Origin: Synanceia verrucosa
Lineage: Eukaryota > Chordata > Actinopteri > Perciformes > Synanceiidae
Direction: 5' to 3'
DNA: 64,000 nt
Assembly (NCBI GenBank): GCA_029721515.1
Contig: CM056559.1
Span: 23,901,565-23,965,564, forward strand
Part shown: one piece after another, positions 1 through 12,972 of the stretch
How positions within the stretch are numbered: the stretch's first letter is position 1
How the letters are laid out: the number at the start of each line of letters is the position of its first letter
Program-made: the position numbers and the translations under genes
Notes under the pieces: generated by a model
Told to the model about the DNA's origin: nothing
What the model saw: the letters and a program-made list of their open reading frames with translations, nothing else
Database searches by the model: none

Positions 1-1966
1 GAGAACCTGAGGTCCAGCATATTGATTATGACATATTCAACCGAGGAATTTACTCAGTTTAATGAAGGCAGATGTTCTGCCATCTCATGTAGTGCAAATT
101 TGTCTTTTACCTCCTCCTTATACTCACACTTCTCATCTCACTTTCCAACTCTGTCATCTGTTCCACATGAATTTACCATTATCTGCTTGATTAAGCAGGG
201 AGAGCATGTAGCTGCTACCAAAAACAAATCCTCCCCAATTGCACATCTGCATGTTCTTTATTAATTAGTCTCAACAAATGGCATTAATTTCCCTCCACAT
301 AGCTCAGCTTGTTTGCAATACAAACATACGGAGAACCTTGCTCGTCCCCAGTGCATTAATTTCCCACTATGTGTTTGAAAGTGTGTTTCTATGTGGGGCA
401 ATGCTCTGCAGATATGCGGCTGGACTAGAAAATATTGGAGGATATTGTGAGATGAGTGGGATGGAACTGTGGCATCAGAATCATGTTTCACTGCAGTGGC
501 TTTAAGCCGAGGGGAAGAAAAGTTTAGTGATTAAAGTCCGAAGGATCTAATGCAAGTTAAGTCATGCTGCTGGAGAAAGCAGCATCGTGGGGTAGCCACC
601 CCTCTGCTATCAAATAATTACAGTCTGCTAATGGACTAGTGTGGACAACTGATGTCAGCAGTGTATGCAGGGTTCCCAGTCACCTCTGTTGGCTCTAAAT
701 CCCTTTCATTTTGGCAACATCACCTGTACATACTGTATTTAGATGCTAATTTGTCCAACCCATGGTCAGATAACACGGTATGAACTTCTGTGGGAATGAA
801 AATGCTGATGTGGATGTAAATCATGAGCAATACAAGGATGATAAAAGAAGAAATAGCGTTGTGAAATGCATTGGGTTTTAGGCTGGTTTAAGCTGTTGAG
901 CAGTGTGCCGGGTTGTGTTTAGATTACTCTCATTTGGATCGTTGTAAGGATGGAGGAGAGAGAAGAAAGGACACCTAGGCTTAGAGGTGAGTGGAATACA
1001 AAATGTTGAGAAGGGCAGATGGACTGAGAAGATTTTAATTACTTTTGTTGCCATTAATATTATCTCACTAATACGGTCAATTTGAAAAATCTGAGCAGGA
1101 AAATAAATGAGACTATTAATCCTAAATATTTGGACTTGGACACAAAGAGACATGCAATAAGAAATATATTCAGAAAATGTTCAGCATCCACACTTTCAGG
1201 AATACATCCCCATGTGGGGACATTAACATGTTGATTAACATGTTGACTGAGACAGCGATCAAATCATCAACTTTGAAAAAAAGCATTCATAAGCCATCAA
1301 CTCAGAATTTCCTATAATTAGGAAAAGGAAAAAAATTAAAAGGAGGCTTGAAGTCAAAGCTGGTATCACTGTCCACTGTATGATTTGAAATAATTTCAAG
1401 TATAACTTCTAGCGAGGCAAATTGAATTTAGACAAGTGAACCGAAGTGTACTTAGGTCACACTTTCCACTTTTTTTCTTCTTCATACCCCTGACCTCGAA
1501 AACGGCTGAAAAAGCTCTACCCAAAGATCAAAGGAACTTTCTGGCCAGCAAATTATAACTGAATGAGATCTTTGAAGGGCAGAAGTGGTTTCACTCTAGC
1601 CTCAGTGACTTCCTGTAGCCCTCACCAGGGCGCCACTTAGACTAATAGCAGCCGTTTTCCATCTCCGTTACAGAACTGGTGCACTGCTGCAGCACTGAAA
1701 CACGACTGCACAACATGCACAGGAACGTGACATGCAATATATTATGTGTCCTATACATGGCATCTAATTCTATATGTGCAAAATGTCTGGCACCAATATC
1801 TGTCCCAGATAATGAAAACATTGACAATAGTTTATTTTATTTTAATTCACTAACGAGAAATGTCTTGGAAGCGGCACAAAAGTTTGATACGCTTTGCATA
1901 TGGATGACAGTTATTTGTTCATATGTATAAATATACATAATGTAATAGTGCATATTTCCTGACATT

Positions 1967-2044
1967 GTACTAATTGGCATGACCGGAGTATGCTTCTCAT
2001 ATTAAACCTTGAAATGTTGCCAATTAGTACTGTATATACAGTAC
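1967..2044. repeat. Small inverted repeat with adjacent 18-bp palindrome
   Basis: GTACTAATTGGCA (1967-1979) is the exact reverse complement of TGCCAATTAGTAC (2018-2030), with a 38-base loop. The right arm runs straight into the perfect palindrome GTACTGTATATACAGTAC (2027-2044). It could be a remnant of a tiny transposon or simply a cruciform-prone spot. Confidence 0.7.
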
Positions 2045-3494
2045 ACTAAGAGAACAAATCCTTTTTTGAATGTGAAAATTAATAGAATCTAGCTAATAAG
2101 TCTAAGTGCACCAACTACCAAGAAGTAGCACCCAAACAGACCTCAGTCTGATGGAAGCCACAGAGCAGCTGGATATCATCCAGGATTTTTTTTTTTTTAT
2201 CGTCTGTGGTCTGATTACATTTTTCTTGAACCATTTAACACTTCCAACCTTTACGAATCCATGTTGTTAAATGCTGACTTGTGACTGACTCTTGCTATAG
2301 AATAAAGGGAACACCCAGCAAACTCGTAAAAATAGAGATCAAATGTTACATTTATTTCACAAGCTGCCATGGAGCAGCTGAACAAAGCTTTGCCCTGATA
2401 GATAGCCAGGGTGAAGGCTCTTACCTCCTCTCGGAGAGCAGGTTTGCAGACATAAAGGTAAGTTTTCACTTCCTGGCTGTAGTGTTATTGGGTTACTGTT
2501 ACTGCTGCTGAGACACTTGGACGTCACCAATGATGTATCAGTGCTCAAACAGTGCACAGGCAGCTCAGACAGGCTGAGGCTGACCGTTAACTCCAATACG
2601 CCCTTTTTTGAATAAATTAGATCTCTAGACAGTATTCTTTTTGTGCATTTGTTGAAAGGATGTGATAAACCAAATGTTTACTCATATTTAACACCTTTTA
2701 TAGGTAGTTTGGGGCTGCTTAAAAAAACTTGTGTTTCTGTTGTTGCTGATTATATTTTTGTCTTATTTGTGCAATGATTTCCCTCATCTGTCTTCCATGT
2801 TGTCAAGACAAGTCAATTTATCATTTTCCATGGTGGCTAATTTGTGCTGCAGCAAATATGGAAACAAAACAAAACACAGACCATGTAATATAACACAGAA
2901 ACATGCAGTAGGTGGCGTACGCATGTGGCTTACTCTATGTTGCATGCTGTGTTTTATATTATATATATAATTATTATTATATTTCTGTTTAGTCATATAG
3001 GCTCCGTCTGGATCCTCTAAAATCAGTATTTTTAGACTATGTCATGACAGGCAGATAAAAGCCTGGTCCAAATTCCTCTCCAAACGTAACGAAACCCACA
3101 TGAAGTCTAAATTTGGAATACATTTGAGAACCTATCCCATGGAGGATCTGGCCTCTGAATTAAAACTCAGCTTTGTGTGCTTCCTTCTCTGTATGACAGC
3201 AGCGGCTTCCCATCAATATTTACAGCTTGGTTGTCCTACCTGCCCTCTGAGGAGATGCATAAGCCAGACCTTTCCAGAACATGGTCGTCTGCTCTTTCAA
3301 GAGAACGAGGTCAAGTTTCATTTGCTACCGTTCCTCCTGCCAGTGTGCCATCATTTATTTATTCAGCACCTGTTTTTATTGTTACAGAAAGGCTGCTTCT
3401 TATTGGACTTTTTCTTTGCAACGCGAGCAGGATTCATACTTTAAGCAGTGTCCATATTTCCACCCTTGCAATACACTATTCTAACAATGTTATC

Positions 3495-3890
3495 AGAGCA
3501 TAATGCATTCTGAAAATGCAATTAAAATGCCACTGAACTTGTAAAATCAGCCACCACAACTTGTTTTTAAAAAACAAAAAATACTTTTTAATCAAACCAG
3601 TCAAAGTTCAAGCACATAAAGCTACCTCTTAACTTGTTGAGTGCCAGATGTTTTTTTTTTTTGCCTTGTTCCAGTGTTTTTTGCCCATTCTGAGTCATCT
3701 TTCATGATGCACAGAATATTTTGTACTCTATTTTGTACTCACAGGGTGCAGGAGACCTTGATCGGTGACCCTCTGTCAAAAAAACACTTTGATGTATTAT
3801 TAAATTGATGGCACTCAAGCATCGGATTTTAAATGACGCTGAAATACGTCAATAGCACTCAATGAGTTAAGTCACAGTAGGATGTCTGTC
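3495..3890. repeat. Duplicated segment, filled copy (contains MITE copy 1)
   Basis: The sequence on both sides of MITE copy 1 matches the segment at about 6672-6830. The left flank shares CACTGAACTTGTAAAATCA-type sequence and GTTCAAGCACATAAAGCTAC; the right flank shares GTCACAGTAGGATGTCTGTC with a few differences. Either this is a local duplication or both are remnants of one older dispersed repeat. Confidence 0.75.
3629..3870 (+). mobile_element. TTAA-flanked MITE, copy 1 (242 bp, internally deleted)
   Basis: The element begins TTAACTTGTTGAGTGCC and ends GCACTCAATGAGTTAA, giving near-complementary ends framed by TTAA on both sides. The centre found in longer copies is missing after TATTTTGTACTC. 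A related sequence at about 6672-6830 reads straight through the insertion point with a single TTAA. TTAA duplication is the hallmark of piggyBac-type insertion; the superfamily is an inference because no transposase is present. Confidence 0.88.
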
Positions 3891-5256
3891 ATATATGAGT
3901 TATGTTATGTGGTACTTCTGTAGAGTACCTTATGTTTGTCCATCTTTGTTTAATTAATGTGTTTCAGATGATGTTGATGAGCCAGGAACCTTGTCATCAA
4001 ATAGGCAGTGTTGGTATTTGAAGTGGTTCTCAGTACCAAACTCCAGAGGCTCTGCTGAACTGTGCTGAACACTTTACCTGTCAAGTCTGAGGAAGGAGAT
4101 GGGGGAGCGAGGAGGAGGGAGGGGAAATGAGAGGCTAAGCTTTGTGGGAGACAATCTGAATCTCGACAATTAGTCTCTGCTGTCGCTCGGTTTCATCTCA
4201 CACTGTGAAAAATGTTGTCGGGATCTTTAATTGTGTAAAAAGCACATTTTGGAACGCTAATTAGAAATCGGCTGCACTCATTTTTCAGGGTTAAATCATA
4301 CATTCAGAGGCGAGGACGATGCTATGAGGCGAGCATTCATCACGGACACATCATTATACATGGTGACAAATCAGTTTACATGTGGGCAGACTTCCCTCTC
4401 TGACTGCATGACAAAAAAAATGACGAGGACAAACTGCAAGGGTTGCAAACACTAGCAACTGTTAATCATTTTTACTGAGCTGGCCTGATCGTGCCGTGCC
4501 CGCTCTTGCCATGCTCGCCTCTTCTGGTGCACATAATGAAAAGAATGGAGCCGTCAGTCATATTGCCTCTCTAAATAGCATTTTCTGCATTATTAGTCAT
4601 ACTTAATGGTGTTGAAGGGGCCATGAGTGATGCAGAATCCCTTTGTTCACAGCCCCTCTCTTACTGTGAACGGTTCCTGATCGAAAAAAGATTCTCTGAC
4701 AATTGAGGCTGAATGTGTTTTACACGCTGGGCTTACTTTGCCTATTTTAGAGGGGAATTGTGCATGCTCTCATCAAAAAGATTGATGGCCAGAGCAAGGA
4801 AATAAAAGTGGAGACTGTGCATAGCACCACAGCAGGCAGGTATATGGACCAAAAAAAAGACCATCCCATTCATTTTAGATGGACAGCTTCTTTTGATATT
4901 TTATCAGAGCAAACCAAAAACACAGTGATGCATCATCAAACCATCCACCCACCTACATGGTATAAAAGCAAAACGGAAACCAATTATAAATATCCATCAG
5001 AGCTGAAAATGAATCCTGGATGTTTACAGAGTGTTAGTCTCGTACGCCTGTCAGACGCTTTCATGCCTCTACATGTAAGAAAAACCTCAAATACTGAGCA
5101 ACGCGTGTCAGACAGACTTTTTCCCCTCCATCTGCACTGATCGCAAACCAAAAAAAATTAATAACTTAAACCAGAAACTGAAGAGTAGGATGAAAGGGAG
5201 CAATACTGAAAGTAATAAAGAGAGGCGGAGAGGGAGAAGAGAAGTGGTGCGCTTAC

Positions 5257-5407
5257 GCTGGATGTCAATAGTGACACTGGTCTCCTTGCCGTTGGGGACT
5301 GCCTTGTTGGAGGCCTTACAGATGATCTGCTGACCCGTCTCGATGTTGGAGGGCGATAGGTAGAGCGTGCTCACGGTGCTCTCTCTCCTGCCATCCCGGA
5401 GCAAGGT
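5257..5407 (-). CDS. kirrel3: kirrel3 coding exon: C-terminal half of Ig domain 2
   Basis: This 151-bp exon starts in phase 0 after acceptor TTTGCAG and ends in phase 1 at donor GTAAGC (5256-5251). It encodes TLLRDGRRESTVSTLYLSP, then SNIETGQQIICKASNKAV and PNGKETSVTIDIQ, exactly 50 codons plus one base. In known KIRREL3 the next exon begins His-Pro-Pro, which would use the trailing C. IICKAS holds the second Ig2 cysteine, and GKETSVTIDIQ is the last strand of Ig2. The next exon (start of Ig3) is not found between here and position 1, so the remaining extracellular domains, membrane segment and tail lie outside the window on the low-coordinate side. Confidence 0.96.
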
Positions 5408-8400
5408 CTGCAAAGAGCGAAGTAAAGTTGAGTAAAGCTGAAAAAAAAATGGTGCAATTTATGAGGCCTCTAAATCTATGTGGGAGAGCGCCACGCTTGA
5501 ACTCTGAATTTTCAACTTAGACGGCATCTCCAATGTCAATTTTGGGTGAACATGAACTACTGCAGACCAAGTCAAGTGCATATTGGATTGTTCTTCAATT
5601 GCTTCAGTTTAATTTGGGATAGTAGACAGTTTAAACAGCAGCAAGAGATGTAATAAACAGAAAAACTTTGATGGAGAAGGTGGGAAACTGTGGGGGAAAA
5701 AAACAATAAAAACAGAATCAAATTCATGAACATACACATCTTGTCCCTTGGGGGGACCACAGGCAAACCCTCAGAACACTCCAGCCTGTACTTTTAGCAC
5801 AAAGCTGATTGATATGAAAAAAGAAATAAAAAGGTAGAAATATGTTTTTTTTTTTTAGCCTCTTTTGTGTGTCTGGAGAGCTGCGCTCTAGTGCACGGCT
5901 TGTCATACTCCACAAAGGAAATCAATCTTCTTTTCAGCGCTCATCCTCTGAGCCCTACATTGTGGAAACCATCTGAAATCGGTTGGTAGCACTCAGTAGC
6001 GCTCACTCTCCCCAAAACGCTCTCGGGAGGGCTCCAGAGTCTATGTTAACCAGTGCGGGGCAGAACAAAGTCACTGACTAGAACAAATTGCGTGGGCAAC
6101 GGGGCACAGTGTGGTCAACCACAAAGTCAAGATGCATTTCCCTGCCATCTCTCTTTAAAGGAGCCTCAGTGTTGCTTTTTGTTTTGTAGAAAAGAAGGCT
6201 CCACTATGGTGAAGAACACCAACATATTCTTTATATAGACACACTACCGGTATGTTGACCGATGGGGCTCATGGTGGACTTGCTTTACTACACTGCTACC
6301 TTTGGATTAGCCTCACACATGTATGGACATTGCCATGGATAAATATTCAAATAACACCTCAACGTCTACACAACCTTTTCTTTTTCAAGCCATGTTACGT
6401 ATAATAATGTTTAAATATAACATTTAAGTTCCAGAAAGGTAAGTTGAAATGTTCAAGCAAGGTATATTACTGTACTTTAAAGTGTTCTCCAGAGTTAGAA
6501 ACAGCTCGGCAGCGTATATATTTCACCCACCATAAACGCTACCCATTAATTATTAGAGTCAGACTGTGGCTCATTGTCGATGTGGAAACCAGTGGTAATT
6601 ATCTTCTCATTTCTCTACTTAAACGCAAGGCTTTCTTTTTAATAAAAGTAATCTTAATATGTGTCCCTCTCCTAAGCATATTGCATTCAGAATAATATAA
6701 TTAAAACACCATTGAACTTGTAAAATCACACATCAATACTTTTCAAATGAAATCTTTTTTTATCTATCCACTTTACAGTTCAAGCACATGAAGCTACCTC
6801 TTAAGTCACAGCAGAATGTCCGTCGTATTGGATCAAGGATATGTTTTTTTTTTTTTTATATACTTTAATAAGTGTAAGGATATTATAGATGCCATCCATG
6901 ATGCTGTGAAGTCTAGCTGAATGTGAGGGACTATGTGATGAAATTCATAGTTGTGCATGAGTCACTTCTAAAGCAGAGCGCATTAGCCGTCAGACATTGG
7001 ATATGTCCATGTAATATCCTTTCTGACACAATCAGGATTGTTTCCTTCATCGCTGTGGACCTGTCTGAAGTCATTAATCTGAAGAAGGGGGTTAGCTGGC
7101 TGCTGCATTTAATTCAACACCATGCTACATTACAAATTGATACCTTTTCATATCACGGCCTGGAGCCTATGTGAGGAGTAATTTTAACCATGCTGTGAGT
7201 GAAATGGCAAAAGTAACTGAATGTAGAAGGAAATAGTTGCCTTTTCTCCCCATGTACATGCATATTTAAAGCTCCATCAGTTGATTTGGGACCACTAGAG
7301 CAATAAGCCAAACCACTGAGACTAGAGTCCCTCTGGCACTCTATTTCTGACAGCCTGTTAAACTCAGATCTAATATTTTTTAGTCTTGATTTGTGCTGTA
7401 CTTGTTTACATCAGCTCTGTGCCATATACCACAGTCTGCATTATGTTGTTGGAGTATATTATGTTATTGTAAGTCAAAGCACCACAGTTATACCACAACA
7501 TAACAATAGCTAATGCGTGACAAAAAGCGATGCCAAGTCTTAATTCAACAAGAAGGTGACCAGACAGAGGCTGCAGAAAGCCTATCCATCTGGATTATCT
7601 GCTAATTACTGCAGCGGCTGAACCGAATGGATTATCTACTAAATAAAACTAATTCACAGTTAGTCCTAAATAAGCACTAATTTCACTGAGAACCTCAATG
7701 CTACTCACCTGTTTTAACTGTGCTCTGTAACTATTCAAATGTCTTTCAATGTACTGTACAAATTTAATACAAAAGTCTTTTGGGGTTATGTTTTGGATTG
7801 TCTGGATAATAAAATGGAGACTTTTTGTTACTGGATATTAAGTGATAATGAAAACCAATGCAAAAGTGTGGATTTGAAGTATGTTGATCTTGATCAATTA
7901 TAACAGAGAGGTTATTATAACACCACTCTATTTTGGAAATTAAACAACAGGAAATCTGGGACTTGCGCCATGTGCATTTTCAAAAGCACACCATCTTTAA
8001 ATATCTTTAATGTGTTGCTAATTATCACATTATGTCTGTTGCTAGCACTGTGGGTGAGGCTGAGAAGTCAGATATACAGATATAGACGGTATTACATAGT
8101 ATGACGTCTGGCTACTTTTTTGTTTTTTTTTTGAATAAACTACCTCACTCTGCATTTTGAAGTACATGTTTTTTTGGAAGAGGCTTTCTTTGACCTAATG
8201 CTGGAAATAATGAAGTCATGACTTAAAGAATGAGCTGGAGTTATTTGCACATGATAAAGCTTATTCTTTTATTTGAAAATTAATTCTGACCAATATCTGA
8301 TGGGATGGAGAGGAAATAAACCTCCACCAGAGATGGTGCTGAATTCACCATGTAAGCAATAACGATTCATACATCATTAATATTCTATGAACCATCTAAC

Positions 8401-10977
8401 ACGCCTTTGATTTGGTATCAAATCTATCGCTGGGTTGTAGTCGTCAGCATTTTAAATTCTGTTTCTGCATATGTTTTATGAAGGAATGAAAATATATCTA
8501 ATTTATAGCATGGTCAGTGAGGTTTCTTTTGTTTAGTATTCACCTCAAAATTCATTTCAAAAGTTGCTACGAGCTATTTATTGAAGTGATCTATATTTCA
8601 GATCACATATTTTAATTTGACTCCTGAATGAATCAGATTAATTAGCTTGCCAAAATAATTTGAGTGCTGCACAATGAATTACATCAGTGTTGAAAGTAAA
8701 GGGCTCTTGGACTTTATAGCCCCCTCTACTACTGGGGAATCTATACCTGTCTCCTAAAAAATAAAACTTACATTTAATAGGTTACTTTATGTGTAAGTAT
8801 TTCCCCACCCTACTCAATGGCTGTGACAATTAAAATGCAATAAAGAGCCCCAATTACACGAAAAAAAACCCTCATGAAGGAATACAAAATAAATAATGAA
8901 ACTGGGAGGCAGAAAAACAGCCCCTTTGAACACTTATAGGAGAGAAAAGTGGAAATATATAGAAGAAATCGGAATGTAAAAAGGATAATTATTTTTTCTG
9001 CTAAAATGAGATCCATCAATAGTGGCAGCTTCATGTAAACTTGAGCAGTTCCACCTGATGTTAAACAGCAACGTGAAGCTGAAGGGGTACAATAATAATA
9101 AAAAAAACACTACTCTGCTCTTTCCAGCAAGAACAGCTCATAAAAATGTCATTATCATTTTCTTTTTTTAAAGCTCCCAACACTGAGATAACTCCCCAGT
9201 TTCCTGCTCGCCCCTCAGCTTGCCACCAGAGCATTAAAAAAAAAAGATATGTAGCAGGTCGGGGAGGGAAATGCATCAGGTTTTTCAAATAATTTGTTGA
9301 ACCATTCCAGTGCAAACGTATCGTAGAGCCAGTGTGCCACCTCTAAACCACAGCTCAGCCCCAGAGGCTGCATACTGCAAACAGTCCTTTGCTGTTTGCC
9401 ACAGAGCAGCTCCAGTGGAGCAGATGGGACATGAGTGTTTGAGGGAAGAGAGAACATTATTCATTAATTTCCTCTGCCCACATTTTCACAGCAAGTCTTG
9501 ATATTTGAACCATTCACCCTACTGTGATAAGCTTCTGCCACTTATTTATTTGTCGAGCCACCTCCATAATATACTAAAGGTCTGCTACCCTCACTAATGA
9601 TACGCAGTGCATCAATTCAGTGAGTCCCTTCTATAGTAAAACCAACACATTTTTGCTGAGCGATTAGCACTAATCATACACTTTACTCTTTAACCACTGG
9701 TCCAGTAAATAGTTCTCTAAGAGGTCATAGAGCTTTGGGCGACTTTAGTGGGAAATTATCTTTGGGTCAGAACTATCATTAGATATGACACCATCAAGAA
9801 AGTCATTTCTGTGAATCCTCCACCACATCTGCTCATATTAGTCCTCTTGATCTGCAGGATATGAGAAGACCACCAGAGCAGATGATTATGCTTACAAAAT
9901 GTCCCCCTACTGCTCTTCAGGCCCCCCAAAAAAAGACTCATCTCCCTTTAATCGAACCCATTGCTTTTTAATGGTAGGCAATAGCGATAAGAGGGAGGAG
10001 GGACGTACTTGGGCTCTGAGCAGACATGTGAGCATCCATCAGCTACCAGCACAGCACAGAATGTCCTCATATTTCGCTCTGAGATGAAGCAAATACAGGA
10101 AACACATTCTCCGCCCACCATTAGCAAGCAGCACCTCAAGCAATCACTTTATTCAAATCGGCCTGGTGCCGTACCCCAGTTCAATCAATGGCATTTATCT
10201 GCTCTTTGAAAAAAGCCGATAATGGGATGAGGCAGCGCGGGGAGTGAGGGAAGGTGGGGGAGGTGTTACTGCCTGCTCTCTTTATGTCCTTTGTTTAAAT
10301 GGAAATAGAACATGAGTGTTGATTGCATGATTAGCCTTAAGGGTGAATGCCAGTAAAGAGACTGTGGGGTCATGTGATTGTTCCATCAGGTTGGTGTGGA
10401 CAGCGGCTGTTCTGTGCAATGCCATCAAAAGTGGGAACATGGGCCGTCAGTGAGAATCATACATGCTGTGAAAAGGCTCGAGCACAGAGACTGACATAGA
10501 AGATTTTATAACAGGTTGGGAAAATGAAGAGAGACAAATGCCACTGAAGGAGGAGATCAAAACACCAGAGAGAAACGTGGAGCCACTGATAGTTCCCCGA
10601 TCTTGCCATCTGCTTGTCTGAGTTGATTTGTATACTGGGAAAAAAAGGCCAGGCATCTTTTTTTTTTTTCAATCAAAACACAACCTGGATTTTCAAGGGA
10701 TTTCGTTTCAAAAAGCAGTCTGGATGCTGAGGAAAACGCCCACCAACGACTCAGACACTCACTCTGGAATATTTCATGGCTGTTTACTGTAGCATTTTTG
10801 CAGCACTTATTTACAGCAAAGCAAGACATGCAAACATGTAAAGACAGGTGTTTTCATTCCCTATAGCGATCGATAGAATGACAGCACAGTCACCATGCAG
10901 ACCCTACCCCTCGCTCCACCCTCACCCAGTCCCCAGACGGTGTTCAAACCTGGGATGACACACACCTCTAAGCTTAC
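5408..10977 (-). other. kirrel3: kirrel3 intron between the two Ig2 exons
   Basis: This 5570-bp intron has donor GTAAGC at 10977-10972 and acceptor AG at 5409-5408. A pyrimidine-rich tract precedes the acceptor. It is mostly single-copy, AT-rich sequence with short homopolymer runs (near 5848, 6845, 8124 and 10660). The segment at about 6672-6830 resembles 3495-3890 and lacks the MITE. I recognise no gene or RNA in the rest. Confidence 0.85.
6672..6830. repeat. Duplicated segment, empty copy (no MITE)
   Basis: It matches the flanks of MITE copy 1. At 6781-6820 it reads through GAAGCTACCTCTTAAGTCAC with one TTAA where the filled copy has the element between two TTAAs. It therefore acts as an empty-site control for that insertion. 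Confidence 0.75.
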
Positions 10978-11135
10978 CTTGGAGTACATGGCCCCGTTAA
11001 GGACCTCTCCATTGCGGATCCAGATGATTGAGGCTGCAGGCTTGGCGTTGTCTGCATGGCAGGTCAGATTGAGAGGGTCACCGGCTCTTAGACTCACCAC
11101 CGGCCCTCCACTGATGACTGGGTCCTCTGGGGGAA
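10978..11135 (-). CDS. kirrel3: kirrel3 coding exon: N-terminal half of Ig domain 2
   Basis: This 158-bp exon follows the Ig1 exons. Its first two bases complete a valine codon with the trailing G of the previous exon, and it ends in phase 0 at YSK followed by a GTAAGC donor (10977-10972). The acceptor is CAATAG. It encodes VPPEDPVISGGPVVSLRAG, then DPLNLTCHADNAKPAAS and IIWIRNGEVLNGAMYSK. NLTC supplies the first Ig2 cysteine and a likely N-glycosylation sequon; IIWIRNG supplies the core tryptophan. RAGDPLNLTCHADNAKPAAS is essentially the KIRREL3 sequence as I know it, whereas KIRREL1 has a diverged QAGTPHNLTCRAFNAKPAA. A plus-strand frame overlaps this exon but is only its antisense shadow. 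Confidence 0.96.
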
Positions 11136-12972
11136 CTATTGACAGAGAAAGATTAGCATTAGCCACATGATCACCATATAATAATGTATGGGGTGTATAT
11201 GATTAGGAAACAAATAAGGACTAGGTAAATGATGGAGAAATTAGGGGTGGGTATTGCCAGAAAAAGTACATTGCCATATTGATATTTTTCACACCCCTCG
11301 TACATATATTTTTGCTGAATGCAGAATGATGACTTCATTATTGTTGTTTTTAGATGCAATTATCAGTCACATATATTGCTTTTCCACCTCACATAAGGCT
11401 GCACCTCACCACATAAGAGAGAAACCAAATAGCACCTGCTGGGATTTCACCACATGAGACCTAACTACATCACACAGTCAATTTCCGTCAAAGGAGTGCA
11501 AACAAGGGACATTTTGCATTACTGTAGACAAATAATTTCTCTTAGAAAATAAAAACCACATCTACTCTTACTCATTCAGGGAAGGTAATGACTTCACAGT
11601 GAGAGACAGATTCACCATGCACTTAATCAGAAACTAGGATTAGATGGTGCGGTTTGAGGCACGGAAAGCTTTACACAAGCCACAGCATGAGTCTCCAAAT
11701 AACAATCAACTGTGCCATCAGTCAAAGTAGTTGAGATTCCCAACACTATACATACAGTACACAGAGAAACGTCAGCTTTGACTGATTCAGTATATGTATA
11801 ACCCCCCTCAGACATATTTGCTCCCCCATTTCTCCCCCTCCAAGCTTTGACAAATACAACAGAGAGAAGAAAGCATCACAACATATATATATGCCTCATT
11901 GGAACTGATCAAAGTAATTTTCCTGTTTTACCCATGAGCTAATCTGTTTGTTTCTTCATCTTCTCCTTCTTCTTTTTTATAACTGAAGCAGCAGTGAATT
12001 ATTGATTGACCCCAGTGCTCATTACAATGCAGATCTGGGGCAAGATGAAATCAAAGGCTGAAGGGAGCTGCCATATTCCCCTGCAAAGGCATCATGATTG
12101 GAAGGAAGGTTATAATGGGTTAGATTTATGCTGTCAAATGAAAAGAGAGAAAATGTAATTGGGATACTGTTTTGTACATTTAATGACAATAAGTATAAAA
12201 GGACACTTTCATGGCAGACATAAATGAGAGCATGGGGCCAAATATTCATTTTTTCCTCACTATTCACTTAAATTACTGACAGGTTATTTTATAGTACTTG
12301 GTTTTGTTTTTATGCCGCCATGAATGTGTTTTTAAAATTATCAAACAAACGTTTGCTCTCAGATTTAAAAAACTACATCTTTAATGACTATATATAATAT
12401 TGTATAATATAGTGCATCTCAGACAGAGGACAGTATCTGCTCTTTAATACTGTAGTATTAACCTGCTCTTTCTGTCACCATGGTAACCCCCCGGCTTCCG
12501 AGGATCAGGGACTCAAATGTTAAGGATTACAACTTTAAGATGTTGCTTTAAATCTGTGGCATAAATGGTCACATTTCATTTGTAAAGTCACACAGTGTGG
12601 ATCAGCGCATTGGGACTGGTCTTCATCACATTCCAGCTCTTTGCCAAAGACATGCTTATCTTATTTTGAAAGTGTTGTGGTAAATTAGTGAATGGGGATG
12701 GCATTTTGGTCTTGGAGAAAGAGTGACAACGCAAAATAATGGAAGACGTTTGTTTGTTTGATTCGTCAGACAACATAGCCATCAGTACAACACGTTTATG
12801 ATGAGCAAAGACTGAATCCAGTGTGGGTCTGGACTCTGACTAGACCAGATGAATAACTGTGACTTACAGAATCTACAATCCCCCAAAAAATACCACTCAC
12901 TAGTTCCCATTGTGTGTTTGTACAACAGAGTATTACGGCAACACTGAGAAAAGAAAATTCACACACTCCAAG

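Larger units (their letters stand above)
1..5256 (-). other. kirrel3: kirrel3 intron after the second Ig2 exon (partial)
   Basis: This is the 5' part of the intron that follows the 5257-5407 exon in transcript direction; its acceptor lies before position 1. I see no coding exon. It holds a small inverted repeat with a palindrome at 1967-2044, a short T-run near 2186-2199, and MITE copy 1 (3629-3870) set in a segment related to 6672-6830. The stretch from about 4190 to 4320 is non-repetitive and AT-motif-rich (TTTAATTG, CTAATTAG); it could be conserved regulatory DNA, but that is only a guess. Short open frames on both strands look random. Confidence 0.8.

Noticed and set aside
4760..5140. 126-codon plus-strand frame
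   Set aside because: No known domain; low-complexity, AT-rich composition consistent with chance.
10895..11170. Plus-strand frame overlapping the first Ig2 exon
   Set aside because: Antisense shadow of the strongly supported minus-strand exon.
11246..11298. Tiny element bounded by GGGGTGGGTATTG and TTTTTCACACCCC
   Set aside because: The ends are short and no target duplication is visible; too weak to call.
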